DNA of 64,000 bases from Sphingomonas lycopersici (GTDB lineage: Bacteria; Pseudomonadota; Alphaproteobacteria; Sphingomonadales; Sphingomonadaceae). Shown here piece by piece: positions 18,610 to 28,039 of the stretch. Where the stretch lies: contig NZ_JANFAU010000001.1 in assembly GCF_026130605.1 (NCBI RefSeq), forward strand, positions 62,001 to 126,000, given 5' to 3'. Made by a program: the position numbers and the translations under genes. How positions within the stretch are numbered: position 1 is the stretch's first letter; each line of letters starts with the position of its first letter. The notes beneath the pieces are model-generated. The model had not been told where the DNA came from. It saw only the letters and a list, made by a program, of their open reading frames with translations, and searched no databases.

Positions 18610-20520
18610 ATGGGCAAAGCCATCGGAATTGACCTGGGCACTACCAATTCGTGCGTTTCGGTGATGGACGGGAAGAGCGCGCGCATTATCGAGAACAGCG
18701 AAGGCGCACGTACCACGCCATCGATTGTCGCTTTTACCAAGGATGGCGAACGCCTGGTGGGGCAACCCGCCAAGCGGCAGGCGGTGACCAACCCGACCAA
18801 CACGATCTTCGCCGTCAAGCGACTGATCGGGCGGCGTTTCGACGACCCCGTGGTCGAGCGCGACAAATCGCTGGTCCCTTATAAGATCGTCGAAGGGCCG
18901 AACGGCGACGCCTGGATCGAGGCCGATGGAAAATCCTATTCGCCGTCGCAAATCTCGGCCTTCATCCTGCAGAAGATGAGGGAAACGGCCGAGGCGCACC
19001 TCGGCGAAACCGTGACGCAGGCGGTCATCACGGTGCCGGCCTATTTCAACGACGCGCAACGCCAGGCGACCAAGGATGCGGGAAAGATCGCGGGTCTCGA
19101 GGTGCTGCGGATCATCAACGAACCGACGGCTGCGGCGCTGGCCTATGGGCTCGAGAAGAAGAAGCAGGGCAAGGTCGCCGTCTACGACCTTGGCGGGGGC
19201 ACGTTCGACATCTCGATCCTCGACATCGGCGATGGCGTATTCGAGGTGAAGGCGACCAACGGCGATACCTTCCTCGGCGGCGAGGATTTCGACATGCGGA
19301 TCGTCAATTACCTCGCGGACGCCTTCAAGAAGGATCAGGGCATCGACCTACGCGGCGACAAGCTCGCGCTCCAGCGGTTGAAGGAGGCTGCCGAAAAGGC
19401 CAAGATCGAATTGTCGACGAGCAAGCAGACCGAAATCAACCTGCCCTATGTCTCGGCCGATGCCTCCGGCCCGAAGCATCTCCTGATCACCCTCACCCGC
19501 AGCAAGCTCGAGTCGCTCGTCGAAGACCTCATCCAGCGCACGATGGAGCCGTGTCTCAACGCGCTTCAGGACGCCGGGCTCAAGGCGGAGCAGATCGACG
19601 AGGTCATTCTCGTCGGCGGGATGACGCGCATGCCGAAAATCCAGGAAGTGGTGCAGAAAATCTTCGGCAAGGAGCCGCATAAGGGGGTCAATCCCGACGA
19701 AGTCGTGGCGTTCGGCGCGGCGATCCAGGCCGGGGTTCTTCAGGGCGATGTCGAGGATATCCTGCTGCTCGACGTGACCCCGCTGTCGCTCGGCATCGAG
19801 ACGCTCGGCGGTGTCTTCACCCGGCTCATCGACCGCAACACCACGGTTCCAGCCAAAAGAAGTCAGACCTTCTCGACGGCGGACGACAATCAGCCGGCCG
19901 TTACGATCCGCGTCTTCCAGGGCGAGCGCGAGCTGGCGGCCGACAACAAGCTGCTCGGGCAATTCGACCTCATCGGTATCCCGGCCGCGCCGCGGGGTGT
20001 TCCGCAGATCGAGGTGACCTTCGATATCGACGCCAATGGCATCGTCAACGTCTCGGCCAAGGACAAGGGAACCGGGAAGGAGCAGACGATCCGGATCCAG
20101 GCGTCGGGCGGCCTTTCGGACGACGACATCCGGCGCATGATCAAGGATGCCGAGGAGCACGCCACCGAAGACAAGAAGCGCAAGGAAGTCATCGAAGCCA
20201 GGAACGTCGCCGAGTCGCTGCTCCATGCGACCGAGCGGGACATCGAGGAGCTTAAGGACAAGCTTTCCCCTGCCGACAAGCAAGCGGCGGAAAGCGCGAT
20301 GAGCGATCTGCGCACGGCATTGCAGGGCAATGACGCAGCCGCCATCACGGCAAAGACTGCGGCGCTCAGCCAACAGGCGATGAAGCTGGCCCAGGCGCTC
20401 CATTCAGCCGCGCAGGCCGGCGCGAGCGCGGGACCTGGTTCGGGCGGCGATAACGACGATGATGTCGTCGATGCCGAATTCACCGAGCTCGCCGACGACG
20501 AGAAGGGATCAAAAAAATAG
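18610..20520 (+). CDS. dnaK: DnaK-type Hsp70 chaperone
   Basis: 636 residues, full-length Hsp70. It shows the ATPase signatures [25 protein letters not shown] and [13 protein letters not shown], the substrate-binding domain and a helical lid, and a shortened C-terminal tail ([12 protein letters not shown]). GAGGAG precedes the ATG. The genomic setting (two-component system upstream, cbpA, cbpM and an NADH dehydrogenase downstream, sigma-54 promoter) suggests a specialised second DnaK rather than the housekeeping copy, although the rest of the genome is not visible. Confidence 0.92.
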   Translation: MGKAIGIDLGTTNSCVSVMDGKSARIIENSEGARTTPSIVAFTKDGERLVGQPAKRQAVTNPTNTIFAVKRLIGRRFDDPVVERDKSLVPYKIVEGPNGDAWIEADGKSYSPSQISAFILQKMRETAEAHLGETVTQAVITVPAYFNDAQRQATKDAGKIAGLEVLRIINEPTAAALAYGLEKKKQGKVAVYDLGGGTFDISILDIGDGVFEVKATNGDTFLGGEDFDMRIVNYLADAFKKDQGIDLRGDKLALQRLKEAAEKAKIELSTSKQTEINLPYVSADASGPKHLLITLTRSKLESLVEDLIQRTMEPCLNALQDAGLKAEQIDEVILVGGMTRMPKIQEVVQKIFGKEPHKGVNPDEVVAFGAAIQAGVLQGDVEDILLLDVTPLSLGIETLGGVFTRLIDRNTTVPAKRSQTFSTADDNQPAVTIRVFQGERELAADNKLLGQFDLIGIPAAPRGVPQIEVTFDIDANGIVNVSAKDKGTGKEQTIRIQASGGLSDDDIRRMIKDAEEHATEDKKRKEVIEARNVAESLLHATERDIEELKDKLSPADKQAAESAMSDLRTALQGNDAAAITAKTAALSQQAMKLAQALHSAAQAGASAGPGSGGDNDDDVVDAEFTELADDEKGSKK

Positions 20521-20650
20521 CGACGGTTCGCGAATGACGGCGAAAGATGCCGCGTTTCGTGGCATGGATCGGAAGATCGCGGCCGATTGCCGGCAATGAC
20601 CTTCGGGCATTGTCACCGCAGCGAGGCGCCGGAAAGTGGCGGGGGCGAGA

Positions 20651-21553
20651 GTGAAGAATCCCTATGACATATTAGGTGTCGCGCCGGCCGCTTCCGCCGC
20701 GGAGATCCAAAGCGCCTATCGCAAGCTCGCGAAGAAGCTCCATCCGGACCTCAATCCCGGCGACAAGGGCGCCGAGGAAAAGTTCAAGGAGGTCGCCGGC
20801 GCCTATGACCTTCTCAGCGATCCCGAAAAACGCAAACGCTATGACGCGGGCGAGATCGACGAAAGCGGCGCCGAGCGGCCGCAGCACCAATATTATCGCG
20901 ACTTCGCCGACTCCGACTTCGGTCACTACGCCAGCGACGGCGGCTTCGCTGATTTCGCCCAGGGCGACGATCCGTTCGCTGATCTGTTCCGGCGCAGCGC
21001 CGAGGCACGCGCCAATCGCCGCGGCCGCGATCTTCATTACCGGCTCGAAATCAGCTTCGTCGAGTCGATCACGGGTGGGTCCGAACGTATCACTTTGCCG
21101 ACCGGCGGCACGCTCGACGTGTCGATCCCGGCGGGCATCGTCGACGGCCAGACCCTGCGCCTGAAGGGCAAGGGCACACCGGGTTCGGGCAAAGGCGGCC
21201 CCGGCGACGCATTGATCGAAATCGACGTGCGTCCCGATCCACGCTTCAAGCGTGACGGCGACGATATCACGATCGACCTCCCGATCTCCCTGTCGGAGGC
21301 GGTGCTGGGAGGAAAAATCCGGGTGCCGACGCCGACCGGCGACGTGACCATGACGGTTCCCGCCGGCGCCAACAGCGGCACCACGCTGCGGTTGAAGGGC
21401 AAGGGCGCACCACGTCGCGGCGGGGCGCGCGGCGATGAGTTCGTCAAGCTCAGGATCGTTCTCGAAAAGCCGATCGATCCCGACCTTCGCGCGTTCGTAT
21501 CGAACTGGGAGGCGGGCAAGGCGTTCAACCCACGGGAGGATATCGCCAGATGA
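20651..21553 (+). CDS. cbpA: CbpA-like J-domain co-chaperone
   Basis: 300 residues from GTG 20651, chosen because GGGGGCGAG lies before it and MKNPYDILGV is the usual N-terminus; GTG 20636 is possible. The J domain has the HPD motif (KLHPDLNPGD). A Gly/Phe-poor linker (about 75-120) and two C-terminal substrate-binding domains (LRLKGKGTPGSG, LRLKGKGAPRRG) follow. There is no zinc-finger domain, so it is a class B (CbpA) DnaJ. It should deliver substrates to the DnaK encoded just upstream. Confidence 0.88.
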   Translation: MKNPYDILGVAPAASAAEIQSAYRKLAKKLHPDLNPGDKGAEEKFKEVAGAYDLLSDPEKRKRYDAGEIDESGAERPQHQYYRDFADSDFGHYASDGGFADFAQGDDPFADLFRRSAEARANRRGRDLHYRLEISFVESITGGSERITLPTGGTLDVSIPAGIVDGQTLRLKGKGTPGSGKGGPGDALIEIDVRPDPRFKRDGDDITIDLPISLSEAVLGGKIRVPTPTGDVTMTVPAGANSGTTLRLKGKGAPRRGGARGDEFVKLRIVLEKPIDPDLRAFVSNWEAGKAFNPREDIAR

Positions 21554-21894
21554 CGATCGATACCGACGAATTCCTGGCCCGATCGGGCATCGACATGCGG
21601 TTGCTCCAGCAATGGATCGAACGCGAATGGTTGCGGCCCGATCGCCGCGACGCCGCGCTCATCCTCTCCGAGCTGGACGCCGCACGCGCGCGCCTCATTC
21701 GCGATCTCAAGGGAGACTTTGGCGTCAACGACGAGGGGGTCGAGATCGTGCTCCACCTCGTCGACCAGATTCACGGACTTCGCCGCGTGCTGGTGGAGTT
21801 GCGGCGCGACATGCAAACAACGCGGCGCTCGACGATCCGACGCACGAGGGTCCGCAAGGTCGGGCAAATCGCCGCGAAGCGTCGCCGGCCCTGA
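21550..21894 (+). CDS. cbpM: CbpM-like chaperone modulator
   Basis: 114 residues, overlapping the cbpA stop by 4 bases (ATGA). The N-terminal half resembles a MerR-type HTH (DEFLARSGIDMRLLQQWIEREWL), followed by a helical, basic C-terminus. In E. coli CbpM binds the J domain of CbpA and inhibits it. The tight coupling to cbpA supports the same role. The tail is strikingly Arg/Lys-rich. Confidence 0.8.
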   Translation: MTIDTDEFLARSGIDMRLLQQWIEREWLRPDRRDAALILSELDAARARLIRDLKGDFGVNDEGVEIVLHLVDQIHGLRRVLVELRRDMQTTRRSTIRRTRVRKVGQIAAKRRRP

Positions 21895-21954
21895 TAGGAT
21901 CACCCGACCGACGGATCGCGAACGCCGGCGAAAAGCAAATAGAAGGAGTTTAAC

Positions 21955-23238
21955 GTGCCTCCAGAATCCCTCGCGCATCATGTCGTGATCGTCGGCGCGG
22001 GGTTCGGCGGGGTCGAGGCGGCGCGCGCCCTCGCCGACGCACCGGTCCGGATCACGCTCCTCGACCGGCGCAATTATCATCTCTTCCAGCCGCTCCTCTA
22101 TCAGGTCGCGGGAACCGCGCTTGCGCCTTCCGATATCGCATGGCCGATCCGGAGCCTCGTCCGGGGTGCGAAGAACGCGACGACGCTGCTCGGCGAAGTG
22201 GTGAGCATCGACGCACGGCACAAGCGGCTGCTGACGAGTTACGGCGCGACGATCGACTATGACACGCTCGTGCTCGCGACCGGCGCCCGCCACGCCTATT
22301 TCGGTCACGACGATTGGGAGCCTTATGCGCCGGGCCTCAAGACGATCGAGGACGCGACGCATATTCGGCGCAATATCCTGTTCGCGTTCGAGGAGGCGGA
22401 GCGATCAAACAACCCCGCGGAGCGGGCAGCCTATCTGACCTTCGCCATCATCGGGGGTGGGCCGACAGGGGTCGAACTTGCCGGGACGATCGCCGAATTG
22501 GCCCATGAAACGCTGCGGGGCGAATTCCGAAACTTCAGCATGGATGAAGTACGCGTCATCCTGATCGAAGCCGGCCCGCGCATCCTGCCGAGCTTCAAGG
22601 AGCATCTTGCCGCTTATGCCAAGCGTGCGCTTGAAAGGCTCAAGGTCGAGGTGTTGACCGATCATATGGTGACCGAATGCGATGCGGGCGGCGTCCATCT
22701 CGGCGAAACGCACCTCGCCACCCGAACCATTCTCTGGGCGGCAGGCGTCCAGGCATCGCCGGCGGGCGCGTGGCTGGATCTGCCGTGCGACCGCGCCGGG
22801 CGCGTGCTGGTCAAGCCGGATCTCACCGCCCCGGGGTTTCCCGACGTGTTCGTGATCGGCGATACCGCGCATGTCGAGGATGACGAGGGAACGCTCGTTC
22901 CCGGTGTCGCCCCCGCCGCAAAGCAGGAGGGACGGTTCGTTGCCGAGGTCATCCGGGCGCGACTGGCTGGCACGACACCGCCCGAACGGTTCCGCTACAA
23001 GAATGACGGCAGCCTGGCCACGATCGGAAAACGCGCCGCGATCGTCGATTTCGGCTGGGTGCGGCTGCGCGGGCGCCTCGCGTGGTGGCTATGGGGCTTT
23101 GTCCATATCTTCTTCCTGATCGGCGTCCGCAACCGGCTGATGGTGGCGCTCAGCTGGCTGTGGATCTATTGGACCGGCCAACGCAGCGCGCGGCTCATCA
23201 CCCAATCCGGATCGGAAGAGCGGGAAGTTTCCGATTAG
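21955..23238 (+). CDS. type II NADH:quinone oxidoreductase (NDH-2)
   Basis: 427 residues from GTG 21955, with AGAAGGAG upstream. FAD-binding (VVIVGAGFGGVEAARAL) and NADH-binding (FAIIGGGPTGVELAGTI) Rossmann motifs are clear, as are LLDRRNYHLFQPLLYQVA, FVIGDTAHVED and a hydrophobic C-terminal membrane-anchor region (WWLWGFVHIFFLIGVRNR). It passes electrons from NADH to quinone without pumping protons. It lies in the dnaK operon and could feed the cytochrome bd oxidase encoded at 33416. Confidence 0.9.
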   Translation: MPPESLAHHVVIVGAGFGGVEAARALADAPVRITLLDRRNYHLFQPLLYQVAGTALAPSDIAWPIRSLVRGAKNATTLLGEVVSIDARHKRLLTSYGATIDYDTLVLATGARHAYFGHDDWEPYAPGLKTIEDATHIRRNILFAFEEAERSNNPAERAAYLTFAIIGGGPTGVELAGTIAELAHETLRGEFRNFSMDEVRVILIEAGPRILPSFKEHLAAYAKRALERLKVEVLTDHMVTECDAGGVHLGETHLATRTILWAAGVQASPAGAWLDLPCDRAGRVLVKPDLTAPGFPDVFVIGDTAHVEDDEGTLVPGVAPAAKQEGRFVAEVIRARLAGTTPPERFRYKNDGSLATIGKRAAIVDFGWVRLRGRLAWWLWGFVHIFFLIGVRNRLMVALSWLWIYWTGQRSARLITQSGSEEREVSD

Positions 23239-23837
23239 GAAGCAGGACCGCCCGACGGACGCAGAAGATGCGGCAGGACACGCGCCGCCAGGCCGACCGC
23301 CGCGTCGTTCCGTTCATCGAGCATGTCGCGAATATAGGGGCCGATGACCGCGTCGCCGAATGCCATCAGTGTCATCATCAGCACGGCTTCATGGACCCCG
23401 CGCGCAGTTTCGACGTCCCCGGTCTGATCGACGATCGCCGCGACCAATGCCTTCACTGCGTTACGCACAGGTTCGAGACGCGCGGCATTGCCCGACAGAA
23501 TGATCCATGCTGCGAGCGACCCGGCGCCACCCTTGCCGAACGCATCGAACATTTGGTCGACGACGATGACGGGGGCGCCCGCGTCTGCCCGGATCGTGTC
23601 GAGCGCAGCGATCAGGTCCTTGATCATCGATTCCATCAGCGTCGATTGAAGGTCCGCCGCCGATCCGAAATGGTAGATGACATTGGCATGCGTCATGCCG
23701 AGCTCATGGCCGACATTGGCGAGTGTTACCGCGCGCGGGCCGCGCTCCAGCAACAGCCGGCGGGCGATGACGAGTGCCTCCTCACGTACCCTCGGGCCAT
23801 TCCGCTTGCTTCGCGCCCTGGGTGTCGGCGAACGCAT
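23235..23837 (-). CDS. TetR/AcrR family regulator
   Basis: 200 residues with an N-terminal TetR HTH (VREEALVIARRLLLERGPRAVTL, GMTHANVIYHFGS) and a helical ligand domain. It converges on and overlaps the NDH-2 gene by 4 bases. No neighbouring efflux or enzyme gene suggests a target other than itself. Confidence 0.85.
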   Translation of the reverse strand: MRSPTPRARSKRNGPRVREEALVIARRLLLERGPRAVTLANVGHELGMTHANVIYHFGSAADLQSTLMESMIKDLIAALDTIRADAGAPVIVVDQMFDAFGKGGAGSLAAWIILSGNAARLEPVRNAVKALVAAIVDQTGDVETARGVHEAVLMMTLMAFGDAVIGPYIRDMLDERNDAAVGLAARVLPHLLRPSGGPAS

Positions 23838-24153
23838 GTTCAGGGTCCTTCTTTAATAGAAGACTGGACAGCGAGCGGCACGCTCATATTGCAACCCGTA
23901 TTCGCGCTCGATATCCAGAAGCATTGCCGGTGCTACGTTGAGACAAGGTGAAAGATCGGCGCATTGCGCACGCGGTCGCGCATGTCCGTATCGAAGAATT
24001 GATATTTAAAAGGCGATGCATGCGCGGCGCGACTTTCGCTCTATTCTTGGTGGGGAGAGTTGGAGCGACGCCCGAAAGGCCGTTCCCCTTCCCCCGCCAG
24101 ACGACGCCTATATTCCGGTCCGGCTGGATAGGGAGGTCGGCTTGGATCATCCT
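23838..24153. other. gene-free stretch after the TetR start
   Basis: 316 bases, upstream of the TetR gene and downstream of the small membrane-protein gene. Only short overlapping frames are seen. The promoter of the TetR gene must be here, but I cannot place it. Confidence 0.4.
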
Positions 24154-24339
24154 TTAACTGCTCTTCCTCTTGCTTCTCAGGAGCTGCAAGACAAGAAAAG
24201 ACGCAAGGAAAAATGAAATATAAATTATCCAGGCAAACATCGGCGATGCGTTGCTGAACGTCAACCTAACGATGATCGCACACACAATTGCTATTAAAAA
24301 TAATAGCAGAATGTACCTTGAAAGAGACGCCAAACTCAT
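24154..24339 (-). CDS. small two-helix membrane protein
   Basis: 61 residues from ATG 24339 with GGCGG six bases upstream (TTG 24351 would add four residues). Two hydrophobic helices are clear: YILLLFLIAIVCAIIV and MFAWIIYISFFLASFLVL. A basic tail (RSKRKSS) follows. I do not recognise a family. The local sequence is much more AT-rich than the neighbours, which suggests recent acquisition or a regulatory region. The clean two-helix pattern favours a real gene, but modestly. Confidence 0.4.
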   Translation of the reverse strand: MSLASLSRYILLLFLIAIVCAIIVRLTFSNASPMFAWIIYISFFLASFLVLQLLRSKRKSS

Positions 24340-24351
24340 TAAATCCGCCAA

Positions 24352-24696
24352 AAATTGTAAGAAACTGCGCGGTAGCAGAATTTAACAATACTGTTAAAGT
24401 ACCTAAAAACCTTCAATTTGGTTCTGATCGCAGTCAGCCGGGCGTCAAGGCGGACGAGGAGGATGCTGCGATGAACCGTGACATGCTGGCGGCGAATCGA
24501 GTTCGCCGGCCTGCGTCTCGCCCAAGGCTTGATCCTCGATCTACCGAGGGCGTGTCTTCGGCCACCTCGACGCGGCGCGGACGACGTCCGGCGACGATTG
24601 CAACGAAGTGCCCTATATCACCGACCACAATGGCGCCGCCCCGCTCCCGCCGTCGGCAGGAGCAGGGTCGGACGGCGCCTCCCCGATCGGGGAAGA
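24352..24696. other. AT-rich gene-free region with an inverted repeat
   Basis: 345 bases between the small membrane gene and the PEP-CTERM gene. TTTAACAATACTGTTAAA at 24381-24398 is a perfect 7-bp inverted repeat around 4 bases, a possible operator. TCCCCGATCGGGGA at 24680-24693 lies just past the PEP-CTERM stop and could form part of a termination signal. No convincing gene is seen. Confidence 0.4.
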
Positions 24697-25458
24697 TTAC
24701 GCGGCGATCAGCCTTGGCCGGCCCTGACGGCGCCGCATCGCGCCCGCCACCGCGCCAAAGCCGACGATCATCATCGCCCAGGTCGCGGGTTCCGGCACCC
24801 CGCCGACCGGCGTGCCGCTTTCCCTGGTGAAGAAGCCGACGGTATGATTGTCCGACTCATAGCCGGCATTCGCCAGATTCTCCGAAAAGGTCACCTTGTC
24901 GAAGGTGCCGTTGGTATCGAAGAAGTTGAGAAAGACATAGGGTTGGCCGCCGTTGTTGCCGCCGAACGGCGCGTCGGGATTGCCGAAATAGCCGGGCATA
25001 TTGCCGACCAGCGCGAGCACGTCAGCCGCCGAGAAAGTGAAAAGCGATGTCCCAGCTTTTGAGAAGGTCAGGGTGTTGCCGCTGTCGAGCGCGGACAACC
25101 AGAAGCCGAAATAATTGATTCCGGCGGGATTGGTGGTGGCAAGCGAGAGCGAGAAACCCGCGCCGCTCGATGTGCTCGCGAAATTGCCCGCGCCGCCCGC
25201 GCCGCCATATTGGTTTGCCGGGACAACATCGACGCCGGCATAGCTGCCCGAGATCACGCCGCCCGACCCGAAATCGGTGGTGAACGACCGGTTGTAGCCA
25301 GAGACGATCGCATCGAACGTCTCGACACCCATCGAGGTGAATGCGGCGGTGGAATGCTCGACGCCGGGGTTTTCGATCGTCACATGGAAGGTGTCGGCAT
25401 GAGCGACGCCTGACAGGGCCGCGCATAGGCCAGCGAAGAAGAATGCGGATCTTTTCAT
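24697..25458 (-). CDS. PEPxxWA-CTERM exported protein
   Basis: 253 residues from ATG 25458, with GAGGGAACC upstream; longer readings lack a ribosome site. A signal peptide (cleavage near AHA-DT, about residue 21) is followed by a Gly/Ser/Asn-rich beta-type domain. The C-terminal sorting signal is VPEPATWAMMIVGFGAVAG followed by Arg residues. This tail is processed by exosortase/archaeosortase-type enzymes and marks surface or extracellular-matrix proteins in Sphingomonadales. The protein's own role is unknown. No exosortase gene is in the window. Confidence 0.85.
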   Translation of the reverse strand: MKRSAFFFAGLCAALSGVAHADTFHVTIENPGVEHSTAAFTSMGVETFDAIVSGYNRSFTTDFGSGGVISGSYAGVDVVPANQYGGAGGAGNFASTSSGAGFSLSLATTNPAGINYFGFWLSALDSGNTLTFSKAGTSLFTFSAADVLALVGNMPGYFGNPDAPFGGNNGGQPYVFLNFFDTNGTFDKVTFSENLANAGYESDNHTVGFFTRESGTPVGGVPEPATWAMMIVGFGAVAGAMRRRQGRPRLIAA

Positions 25459-25670
25459 CGGTTCCCTCGTCCCCAAAAATGTCGTCCTCGGCGACGTGGC
25501 GAGATCGCCACGGTTCTGGCGTTCTCGCCGAAAATCCGTGGCGCCATTTTCGGTCGATCGGATCGGGGCAACAATCCCGCGTTCGCGGGGGTATGGATAA
25601 TAAACCGACAATCCGCCGTCATCGTCTCAAAATGGCACGCGCTGGGTAAGGGCAAGTAACCGCGGCCAAT

Positions 25671-27383
25671 TCAGGATTTGCGCTCGGCGACGGGGATGGT
25701 CAGGATCAGCCGCGCGCCCTCGCCCGGCGCGCTATCGATCGCGATCCTGCCGCGCATTTGCTCGGCCCGGCGACGGATGTTGGTCAACCCCCGTCCCTCC
25801 CCTGGCGAACCGACCGCCCGGCCAGGATCGAATCCGATGCCGTCGTCCGCCAGCGTTATACGGATCGCCTTGCCTTCCGCCGCTTCGATCGTCAGCGCGA
25901 TCCGGGAGGCGCGGGCGTGTCGCACGCTGTTGGCAATCCCCTCTTGCAACAGCCGATAGAGACTGAGCAGCCGCCGCACGTCGAGGCTGGGCGCGGGGAT
26001 CGGTAGCGTGCACCGATAATCGAAAGCGATGCCTGACCGCGCGATCCGCCCTTCGACACGCTCGCAGAACATCGCCAGCGCCTCGTCGATCGGTTCGTTC
26101 CCGGCATCGATCGCACTCGCCATATTGCGCAGGTCGTCGACCGCCGATTGCAATCCCTGCTCGATCTCTCCTTGCGTCAGCCGGCTGCCGCGCAAGTCCA
26201 GCAGCAGGTGGGTCAGCACGCCCCCTACCCCATCATGCATATCGCGCAGCAGTCGCTGGCGCTCGGCGTCGATCGCGATCAGTCGCTCCTGATGGCGCAG
26301 CAATTGTGACGAGCGCAGTAAACTGGCGTCCTGCTCCAGCACCTGCCGCTCAAGATCGCTGCGCGCCTCCTCAGCCTCCTGGTTGAGCAGCCGGCCTTGC
26401 AGCGCAATTTCGAACAATATCCCGAAGGTCGCCAGCGGCGGGGCGAGAACCGATGCCTGAAGCGTGAGATTGGGCGGGCGAAAGAACAGGTCGAAAGCGA
26501 TCGACGCCAGCCCGGCAAGCAGCAATGCCAGCACACGGATCGCCGGCCCCGGCGCGGTGCGCGCCATCCGCAGCAAGGCGAGCAGGCCATAGCCGACCAG
26601 CAAGGTGAGCGCCGCTGCGTCGAGCCACGGCACGATCGTGGCGACCCCTTCTCCCAGCGCCATCGCCGCCAGCAGCGCAGCGAAGGCGGCCACGAAGCAC
26701 GCAACCACCATCCGCGCCTCGCTCGCGCGCCAGCCGGCAAAGGCGTTCACGGCCAGCGCCGCTCCCGTCAGCATGAGATATTCGGTGCCGAACCGCAGGA
26801 GCGGAAACCAGCGATAGGGCAGGCTCGCGGCGCCAAAGGTGGTGAGCCACGCATCCGCGCCGACCAGGATCTGGAAAAGGCCGGTCACGGTTTGCAGCCG
26901 CGACATGCGATTGACCGGCAGCAGGACGAGCAACGCCGTTCCCGTCACCATCGCCACCGCGATCGCCACCCAGACCATGTCGAACCGCTGGAAGCTTTCC
27001 AACGCTGCCGCGCGACTCATCCGGTCGAACGGCCCGGCGTAGATCGCCGCCGGCTCGGGGCAATCGCCGTCGAGACAAGACAGGGACGCCGCCTCCCGCC
27101 CGCCGGTTTGCGCGGGCGACAGCAGGCTGGCGCGGGCAGGATGCAGCACGACGGGTTGCCAGCCGGGGAGACGCAGCACCGCCGGTCCCGGCAGATCGGC
27201 GACGTACGCGCCCATTCGCCCCGGCCCGACGGGCAGCGCCGCGCGCGCCGCCGTCCCCCGGTCCGCCTCGGGAGACTCGATCGGGCGCACGCCAAGGACG
27301 ATCAGGGCGTAGATGCTCCAGAACAGCAGTTGCACGCCGAGGATGATGATCACCGCACGCCGCCAACCGGTCGGCCGCCGCAT
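25671..27383 (-). CDS. NarL-type sensor histidine kinase with multi-TM sensor
   Basis: 570 residues from ATG 27383, five bases after the response-regulator stop. TM1 (about 9-30) is followed by a periplasmic segment of ~130 residues and then about seven further TM helices up to residue ~330, a 7TM-type sensor. A HisKA_3 domain follows with phospho-acceptor His in RLLRDMHDGVGG. The HATPase domain has RLLQEGIANSVRHARAS and DDGIGFDP. It phosphorylates the LuxR-type regulator encoded upstream. The signal is unknown. Confidence 0.88.
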   Translation of the reverse strand: MRRPTGWRRAVIIILGVQLLFWSIYALIVLGVRPIESPEADRGTAARAALPVGPGRMGAYVADLPGPAVLRLPGWQPVVLHPARASLLSPAQTGGREAASLSCLDGDCPEPAAIYAGPFDRMSRAAALESFQRFDMVWVAIAVAMVTGTALLVLLPVNRMSRLQTVTGLFQILVGADAWLTTFGAASLPYRWFPLLRFGTEYLMLTGAALAVNAFAGWRASEARMVVACFVAAFAALLAAMALGEGVATIVPWLDAAALTLLVGYGLLALLRMARTAPGPAIRVLALLLAGLASIAFDLFFRPPNLTLQASVLAPPLATFGILFEIALQGRLLNQEAEEARSDLERQVLEQDASLLRSSQLLRHQERLIAIDAERQRLLRDMHDGVGGVLTHLLLDLRGSRLTQGEIEQGLQSAVDDLRNMASAIDAGNEPIDEALAMFCERVEGRIARSGIAFDYRCTLPIPAPSLDVRRLLSLYRLLQEGIANSVRHARASRIALTIEAAEGKAIRITLADDGIGFDPGRAVGSPGEGRGLTNIRRRAEQMRGRIAIDSAPGEGARLILTIPVAERKS

Positions 27384-27388
27384 CGCCG

Positions 27389-28039
27389 TCACGGATGCAG
27401 CAACCCGTTGCGGAAGGCGCGGACCATCGCCTCGCCCCGGCTGCTCACCCGGAGTTTGCGATAAATCGATTTCACATGATCGCCGATCGTGTGCGGCGAT
27501 ATCTCCAGCACAACGGCGGCTTGTCGATTGCTGTAGCCGCGCGCCAGCAACTGCAGCAATTCGATCTCGCGCGGCGAAAGCCCCGGATCCCATTCCACCG
27601 TTCTCGCCTGCTCCTGCTGCTTGCGCAGATGGCGCAGCACATAAGCGGCGATGCTGGGCGAGAGCGGCGCGCCGCCGGTCAGGGCATCGGCCGCCTGCTG
27701 CCCGATATCGAGGCTGTCGAGGTCCTTCAGCAGATAACCGTCCGCCCCCGCGAGCACCGCTGCCAGCACCGTCTCCTGATCGCCGAGGACGGATAGGACG
27801 AGGATCTTCGGCTCTAGCCCGCCGCGCGCCCGAATATCGGCGATCAATTCGATCCCGCTACCGTCGGGCAGACCGAGATCGAGGATGAACAGGTCCACCG
27901 GGCGATCGAGCAGCGCCCGCGCCTGTGCCAGCGTGGCAGCCGTGGCGACCAGCGACAGCCCCTCATGCGCCTCCACCCCGCGCGCGACATGCGTAGCCAC
28001 GAGCGGGTCGTCCTCGACGATGACGACGCTCGCCGTCAA
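27389..28039 (-). CDS. LuxR/NarL-type response regulator
   Basis: 216 residues: a receiver domain (VVIVEDDPLV; phospho-Asp in LFILDLGLPDGSG) and a C-terminal LuxR HTH (LSPREIELLQLLARGYSNRQAAVVLEIS). First gene of a two-gene operon with its kinase. The adjacent PEP-CTERM gene is a possible target because it is read in the same direction downstream, but a 212-base gap separates them. Confidence 0.9.
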   Translation of the reverse strand: MTASVVIVEDDPLVATHVARGVEAHEGLSLVATAATLAQARALLDRPVDLFILDLGLPDGSGIELIADIRARGGLEPKILVLSVLGDQETVLAAVLAGADGYLLKDLDSLDIGQQAADALTGGAPLSPSIAAYVLRHLRKQQEQARTVEWDPGLSPREIELLQLLARGYSNRQAAVVLEISPHTIGDHVKSIYRKLRVSSRGEAMVRAFRNGLLHP

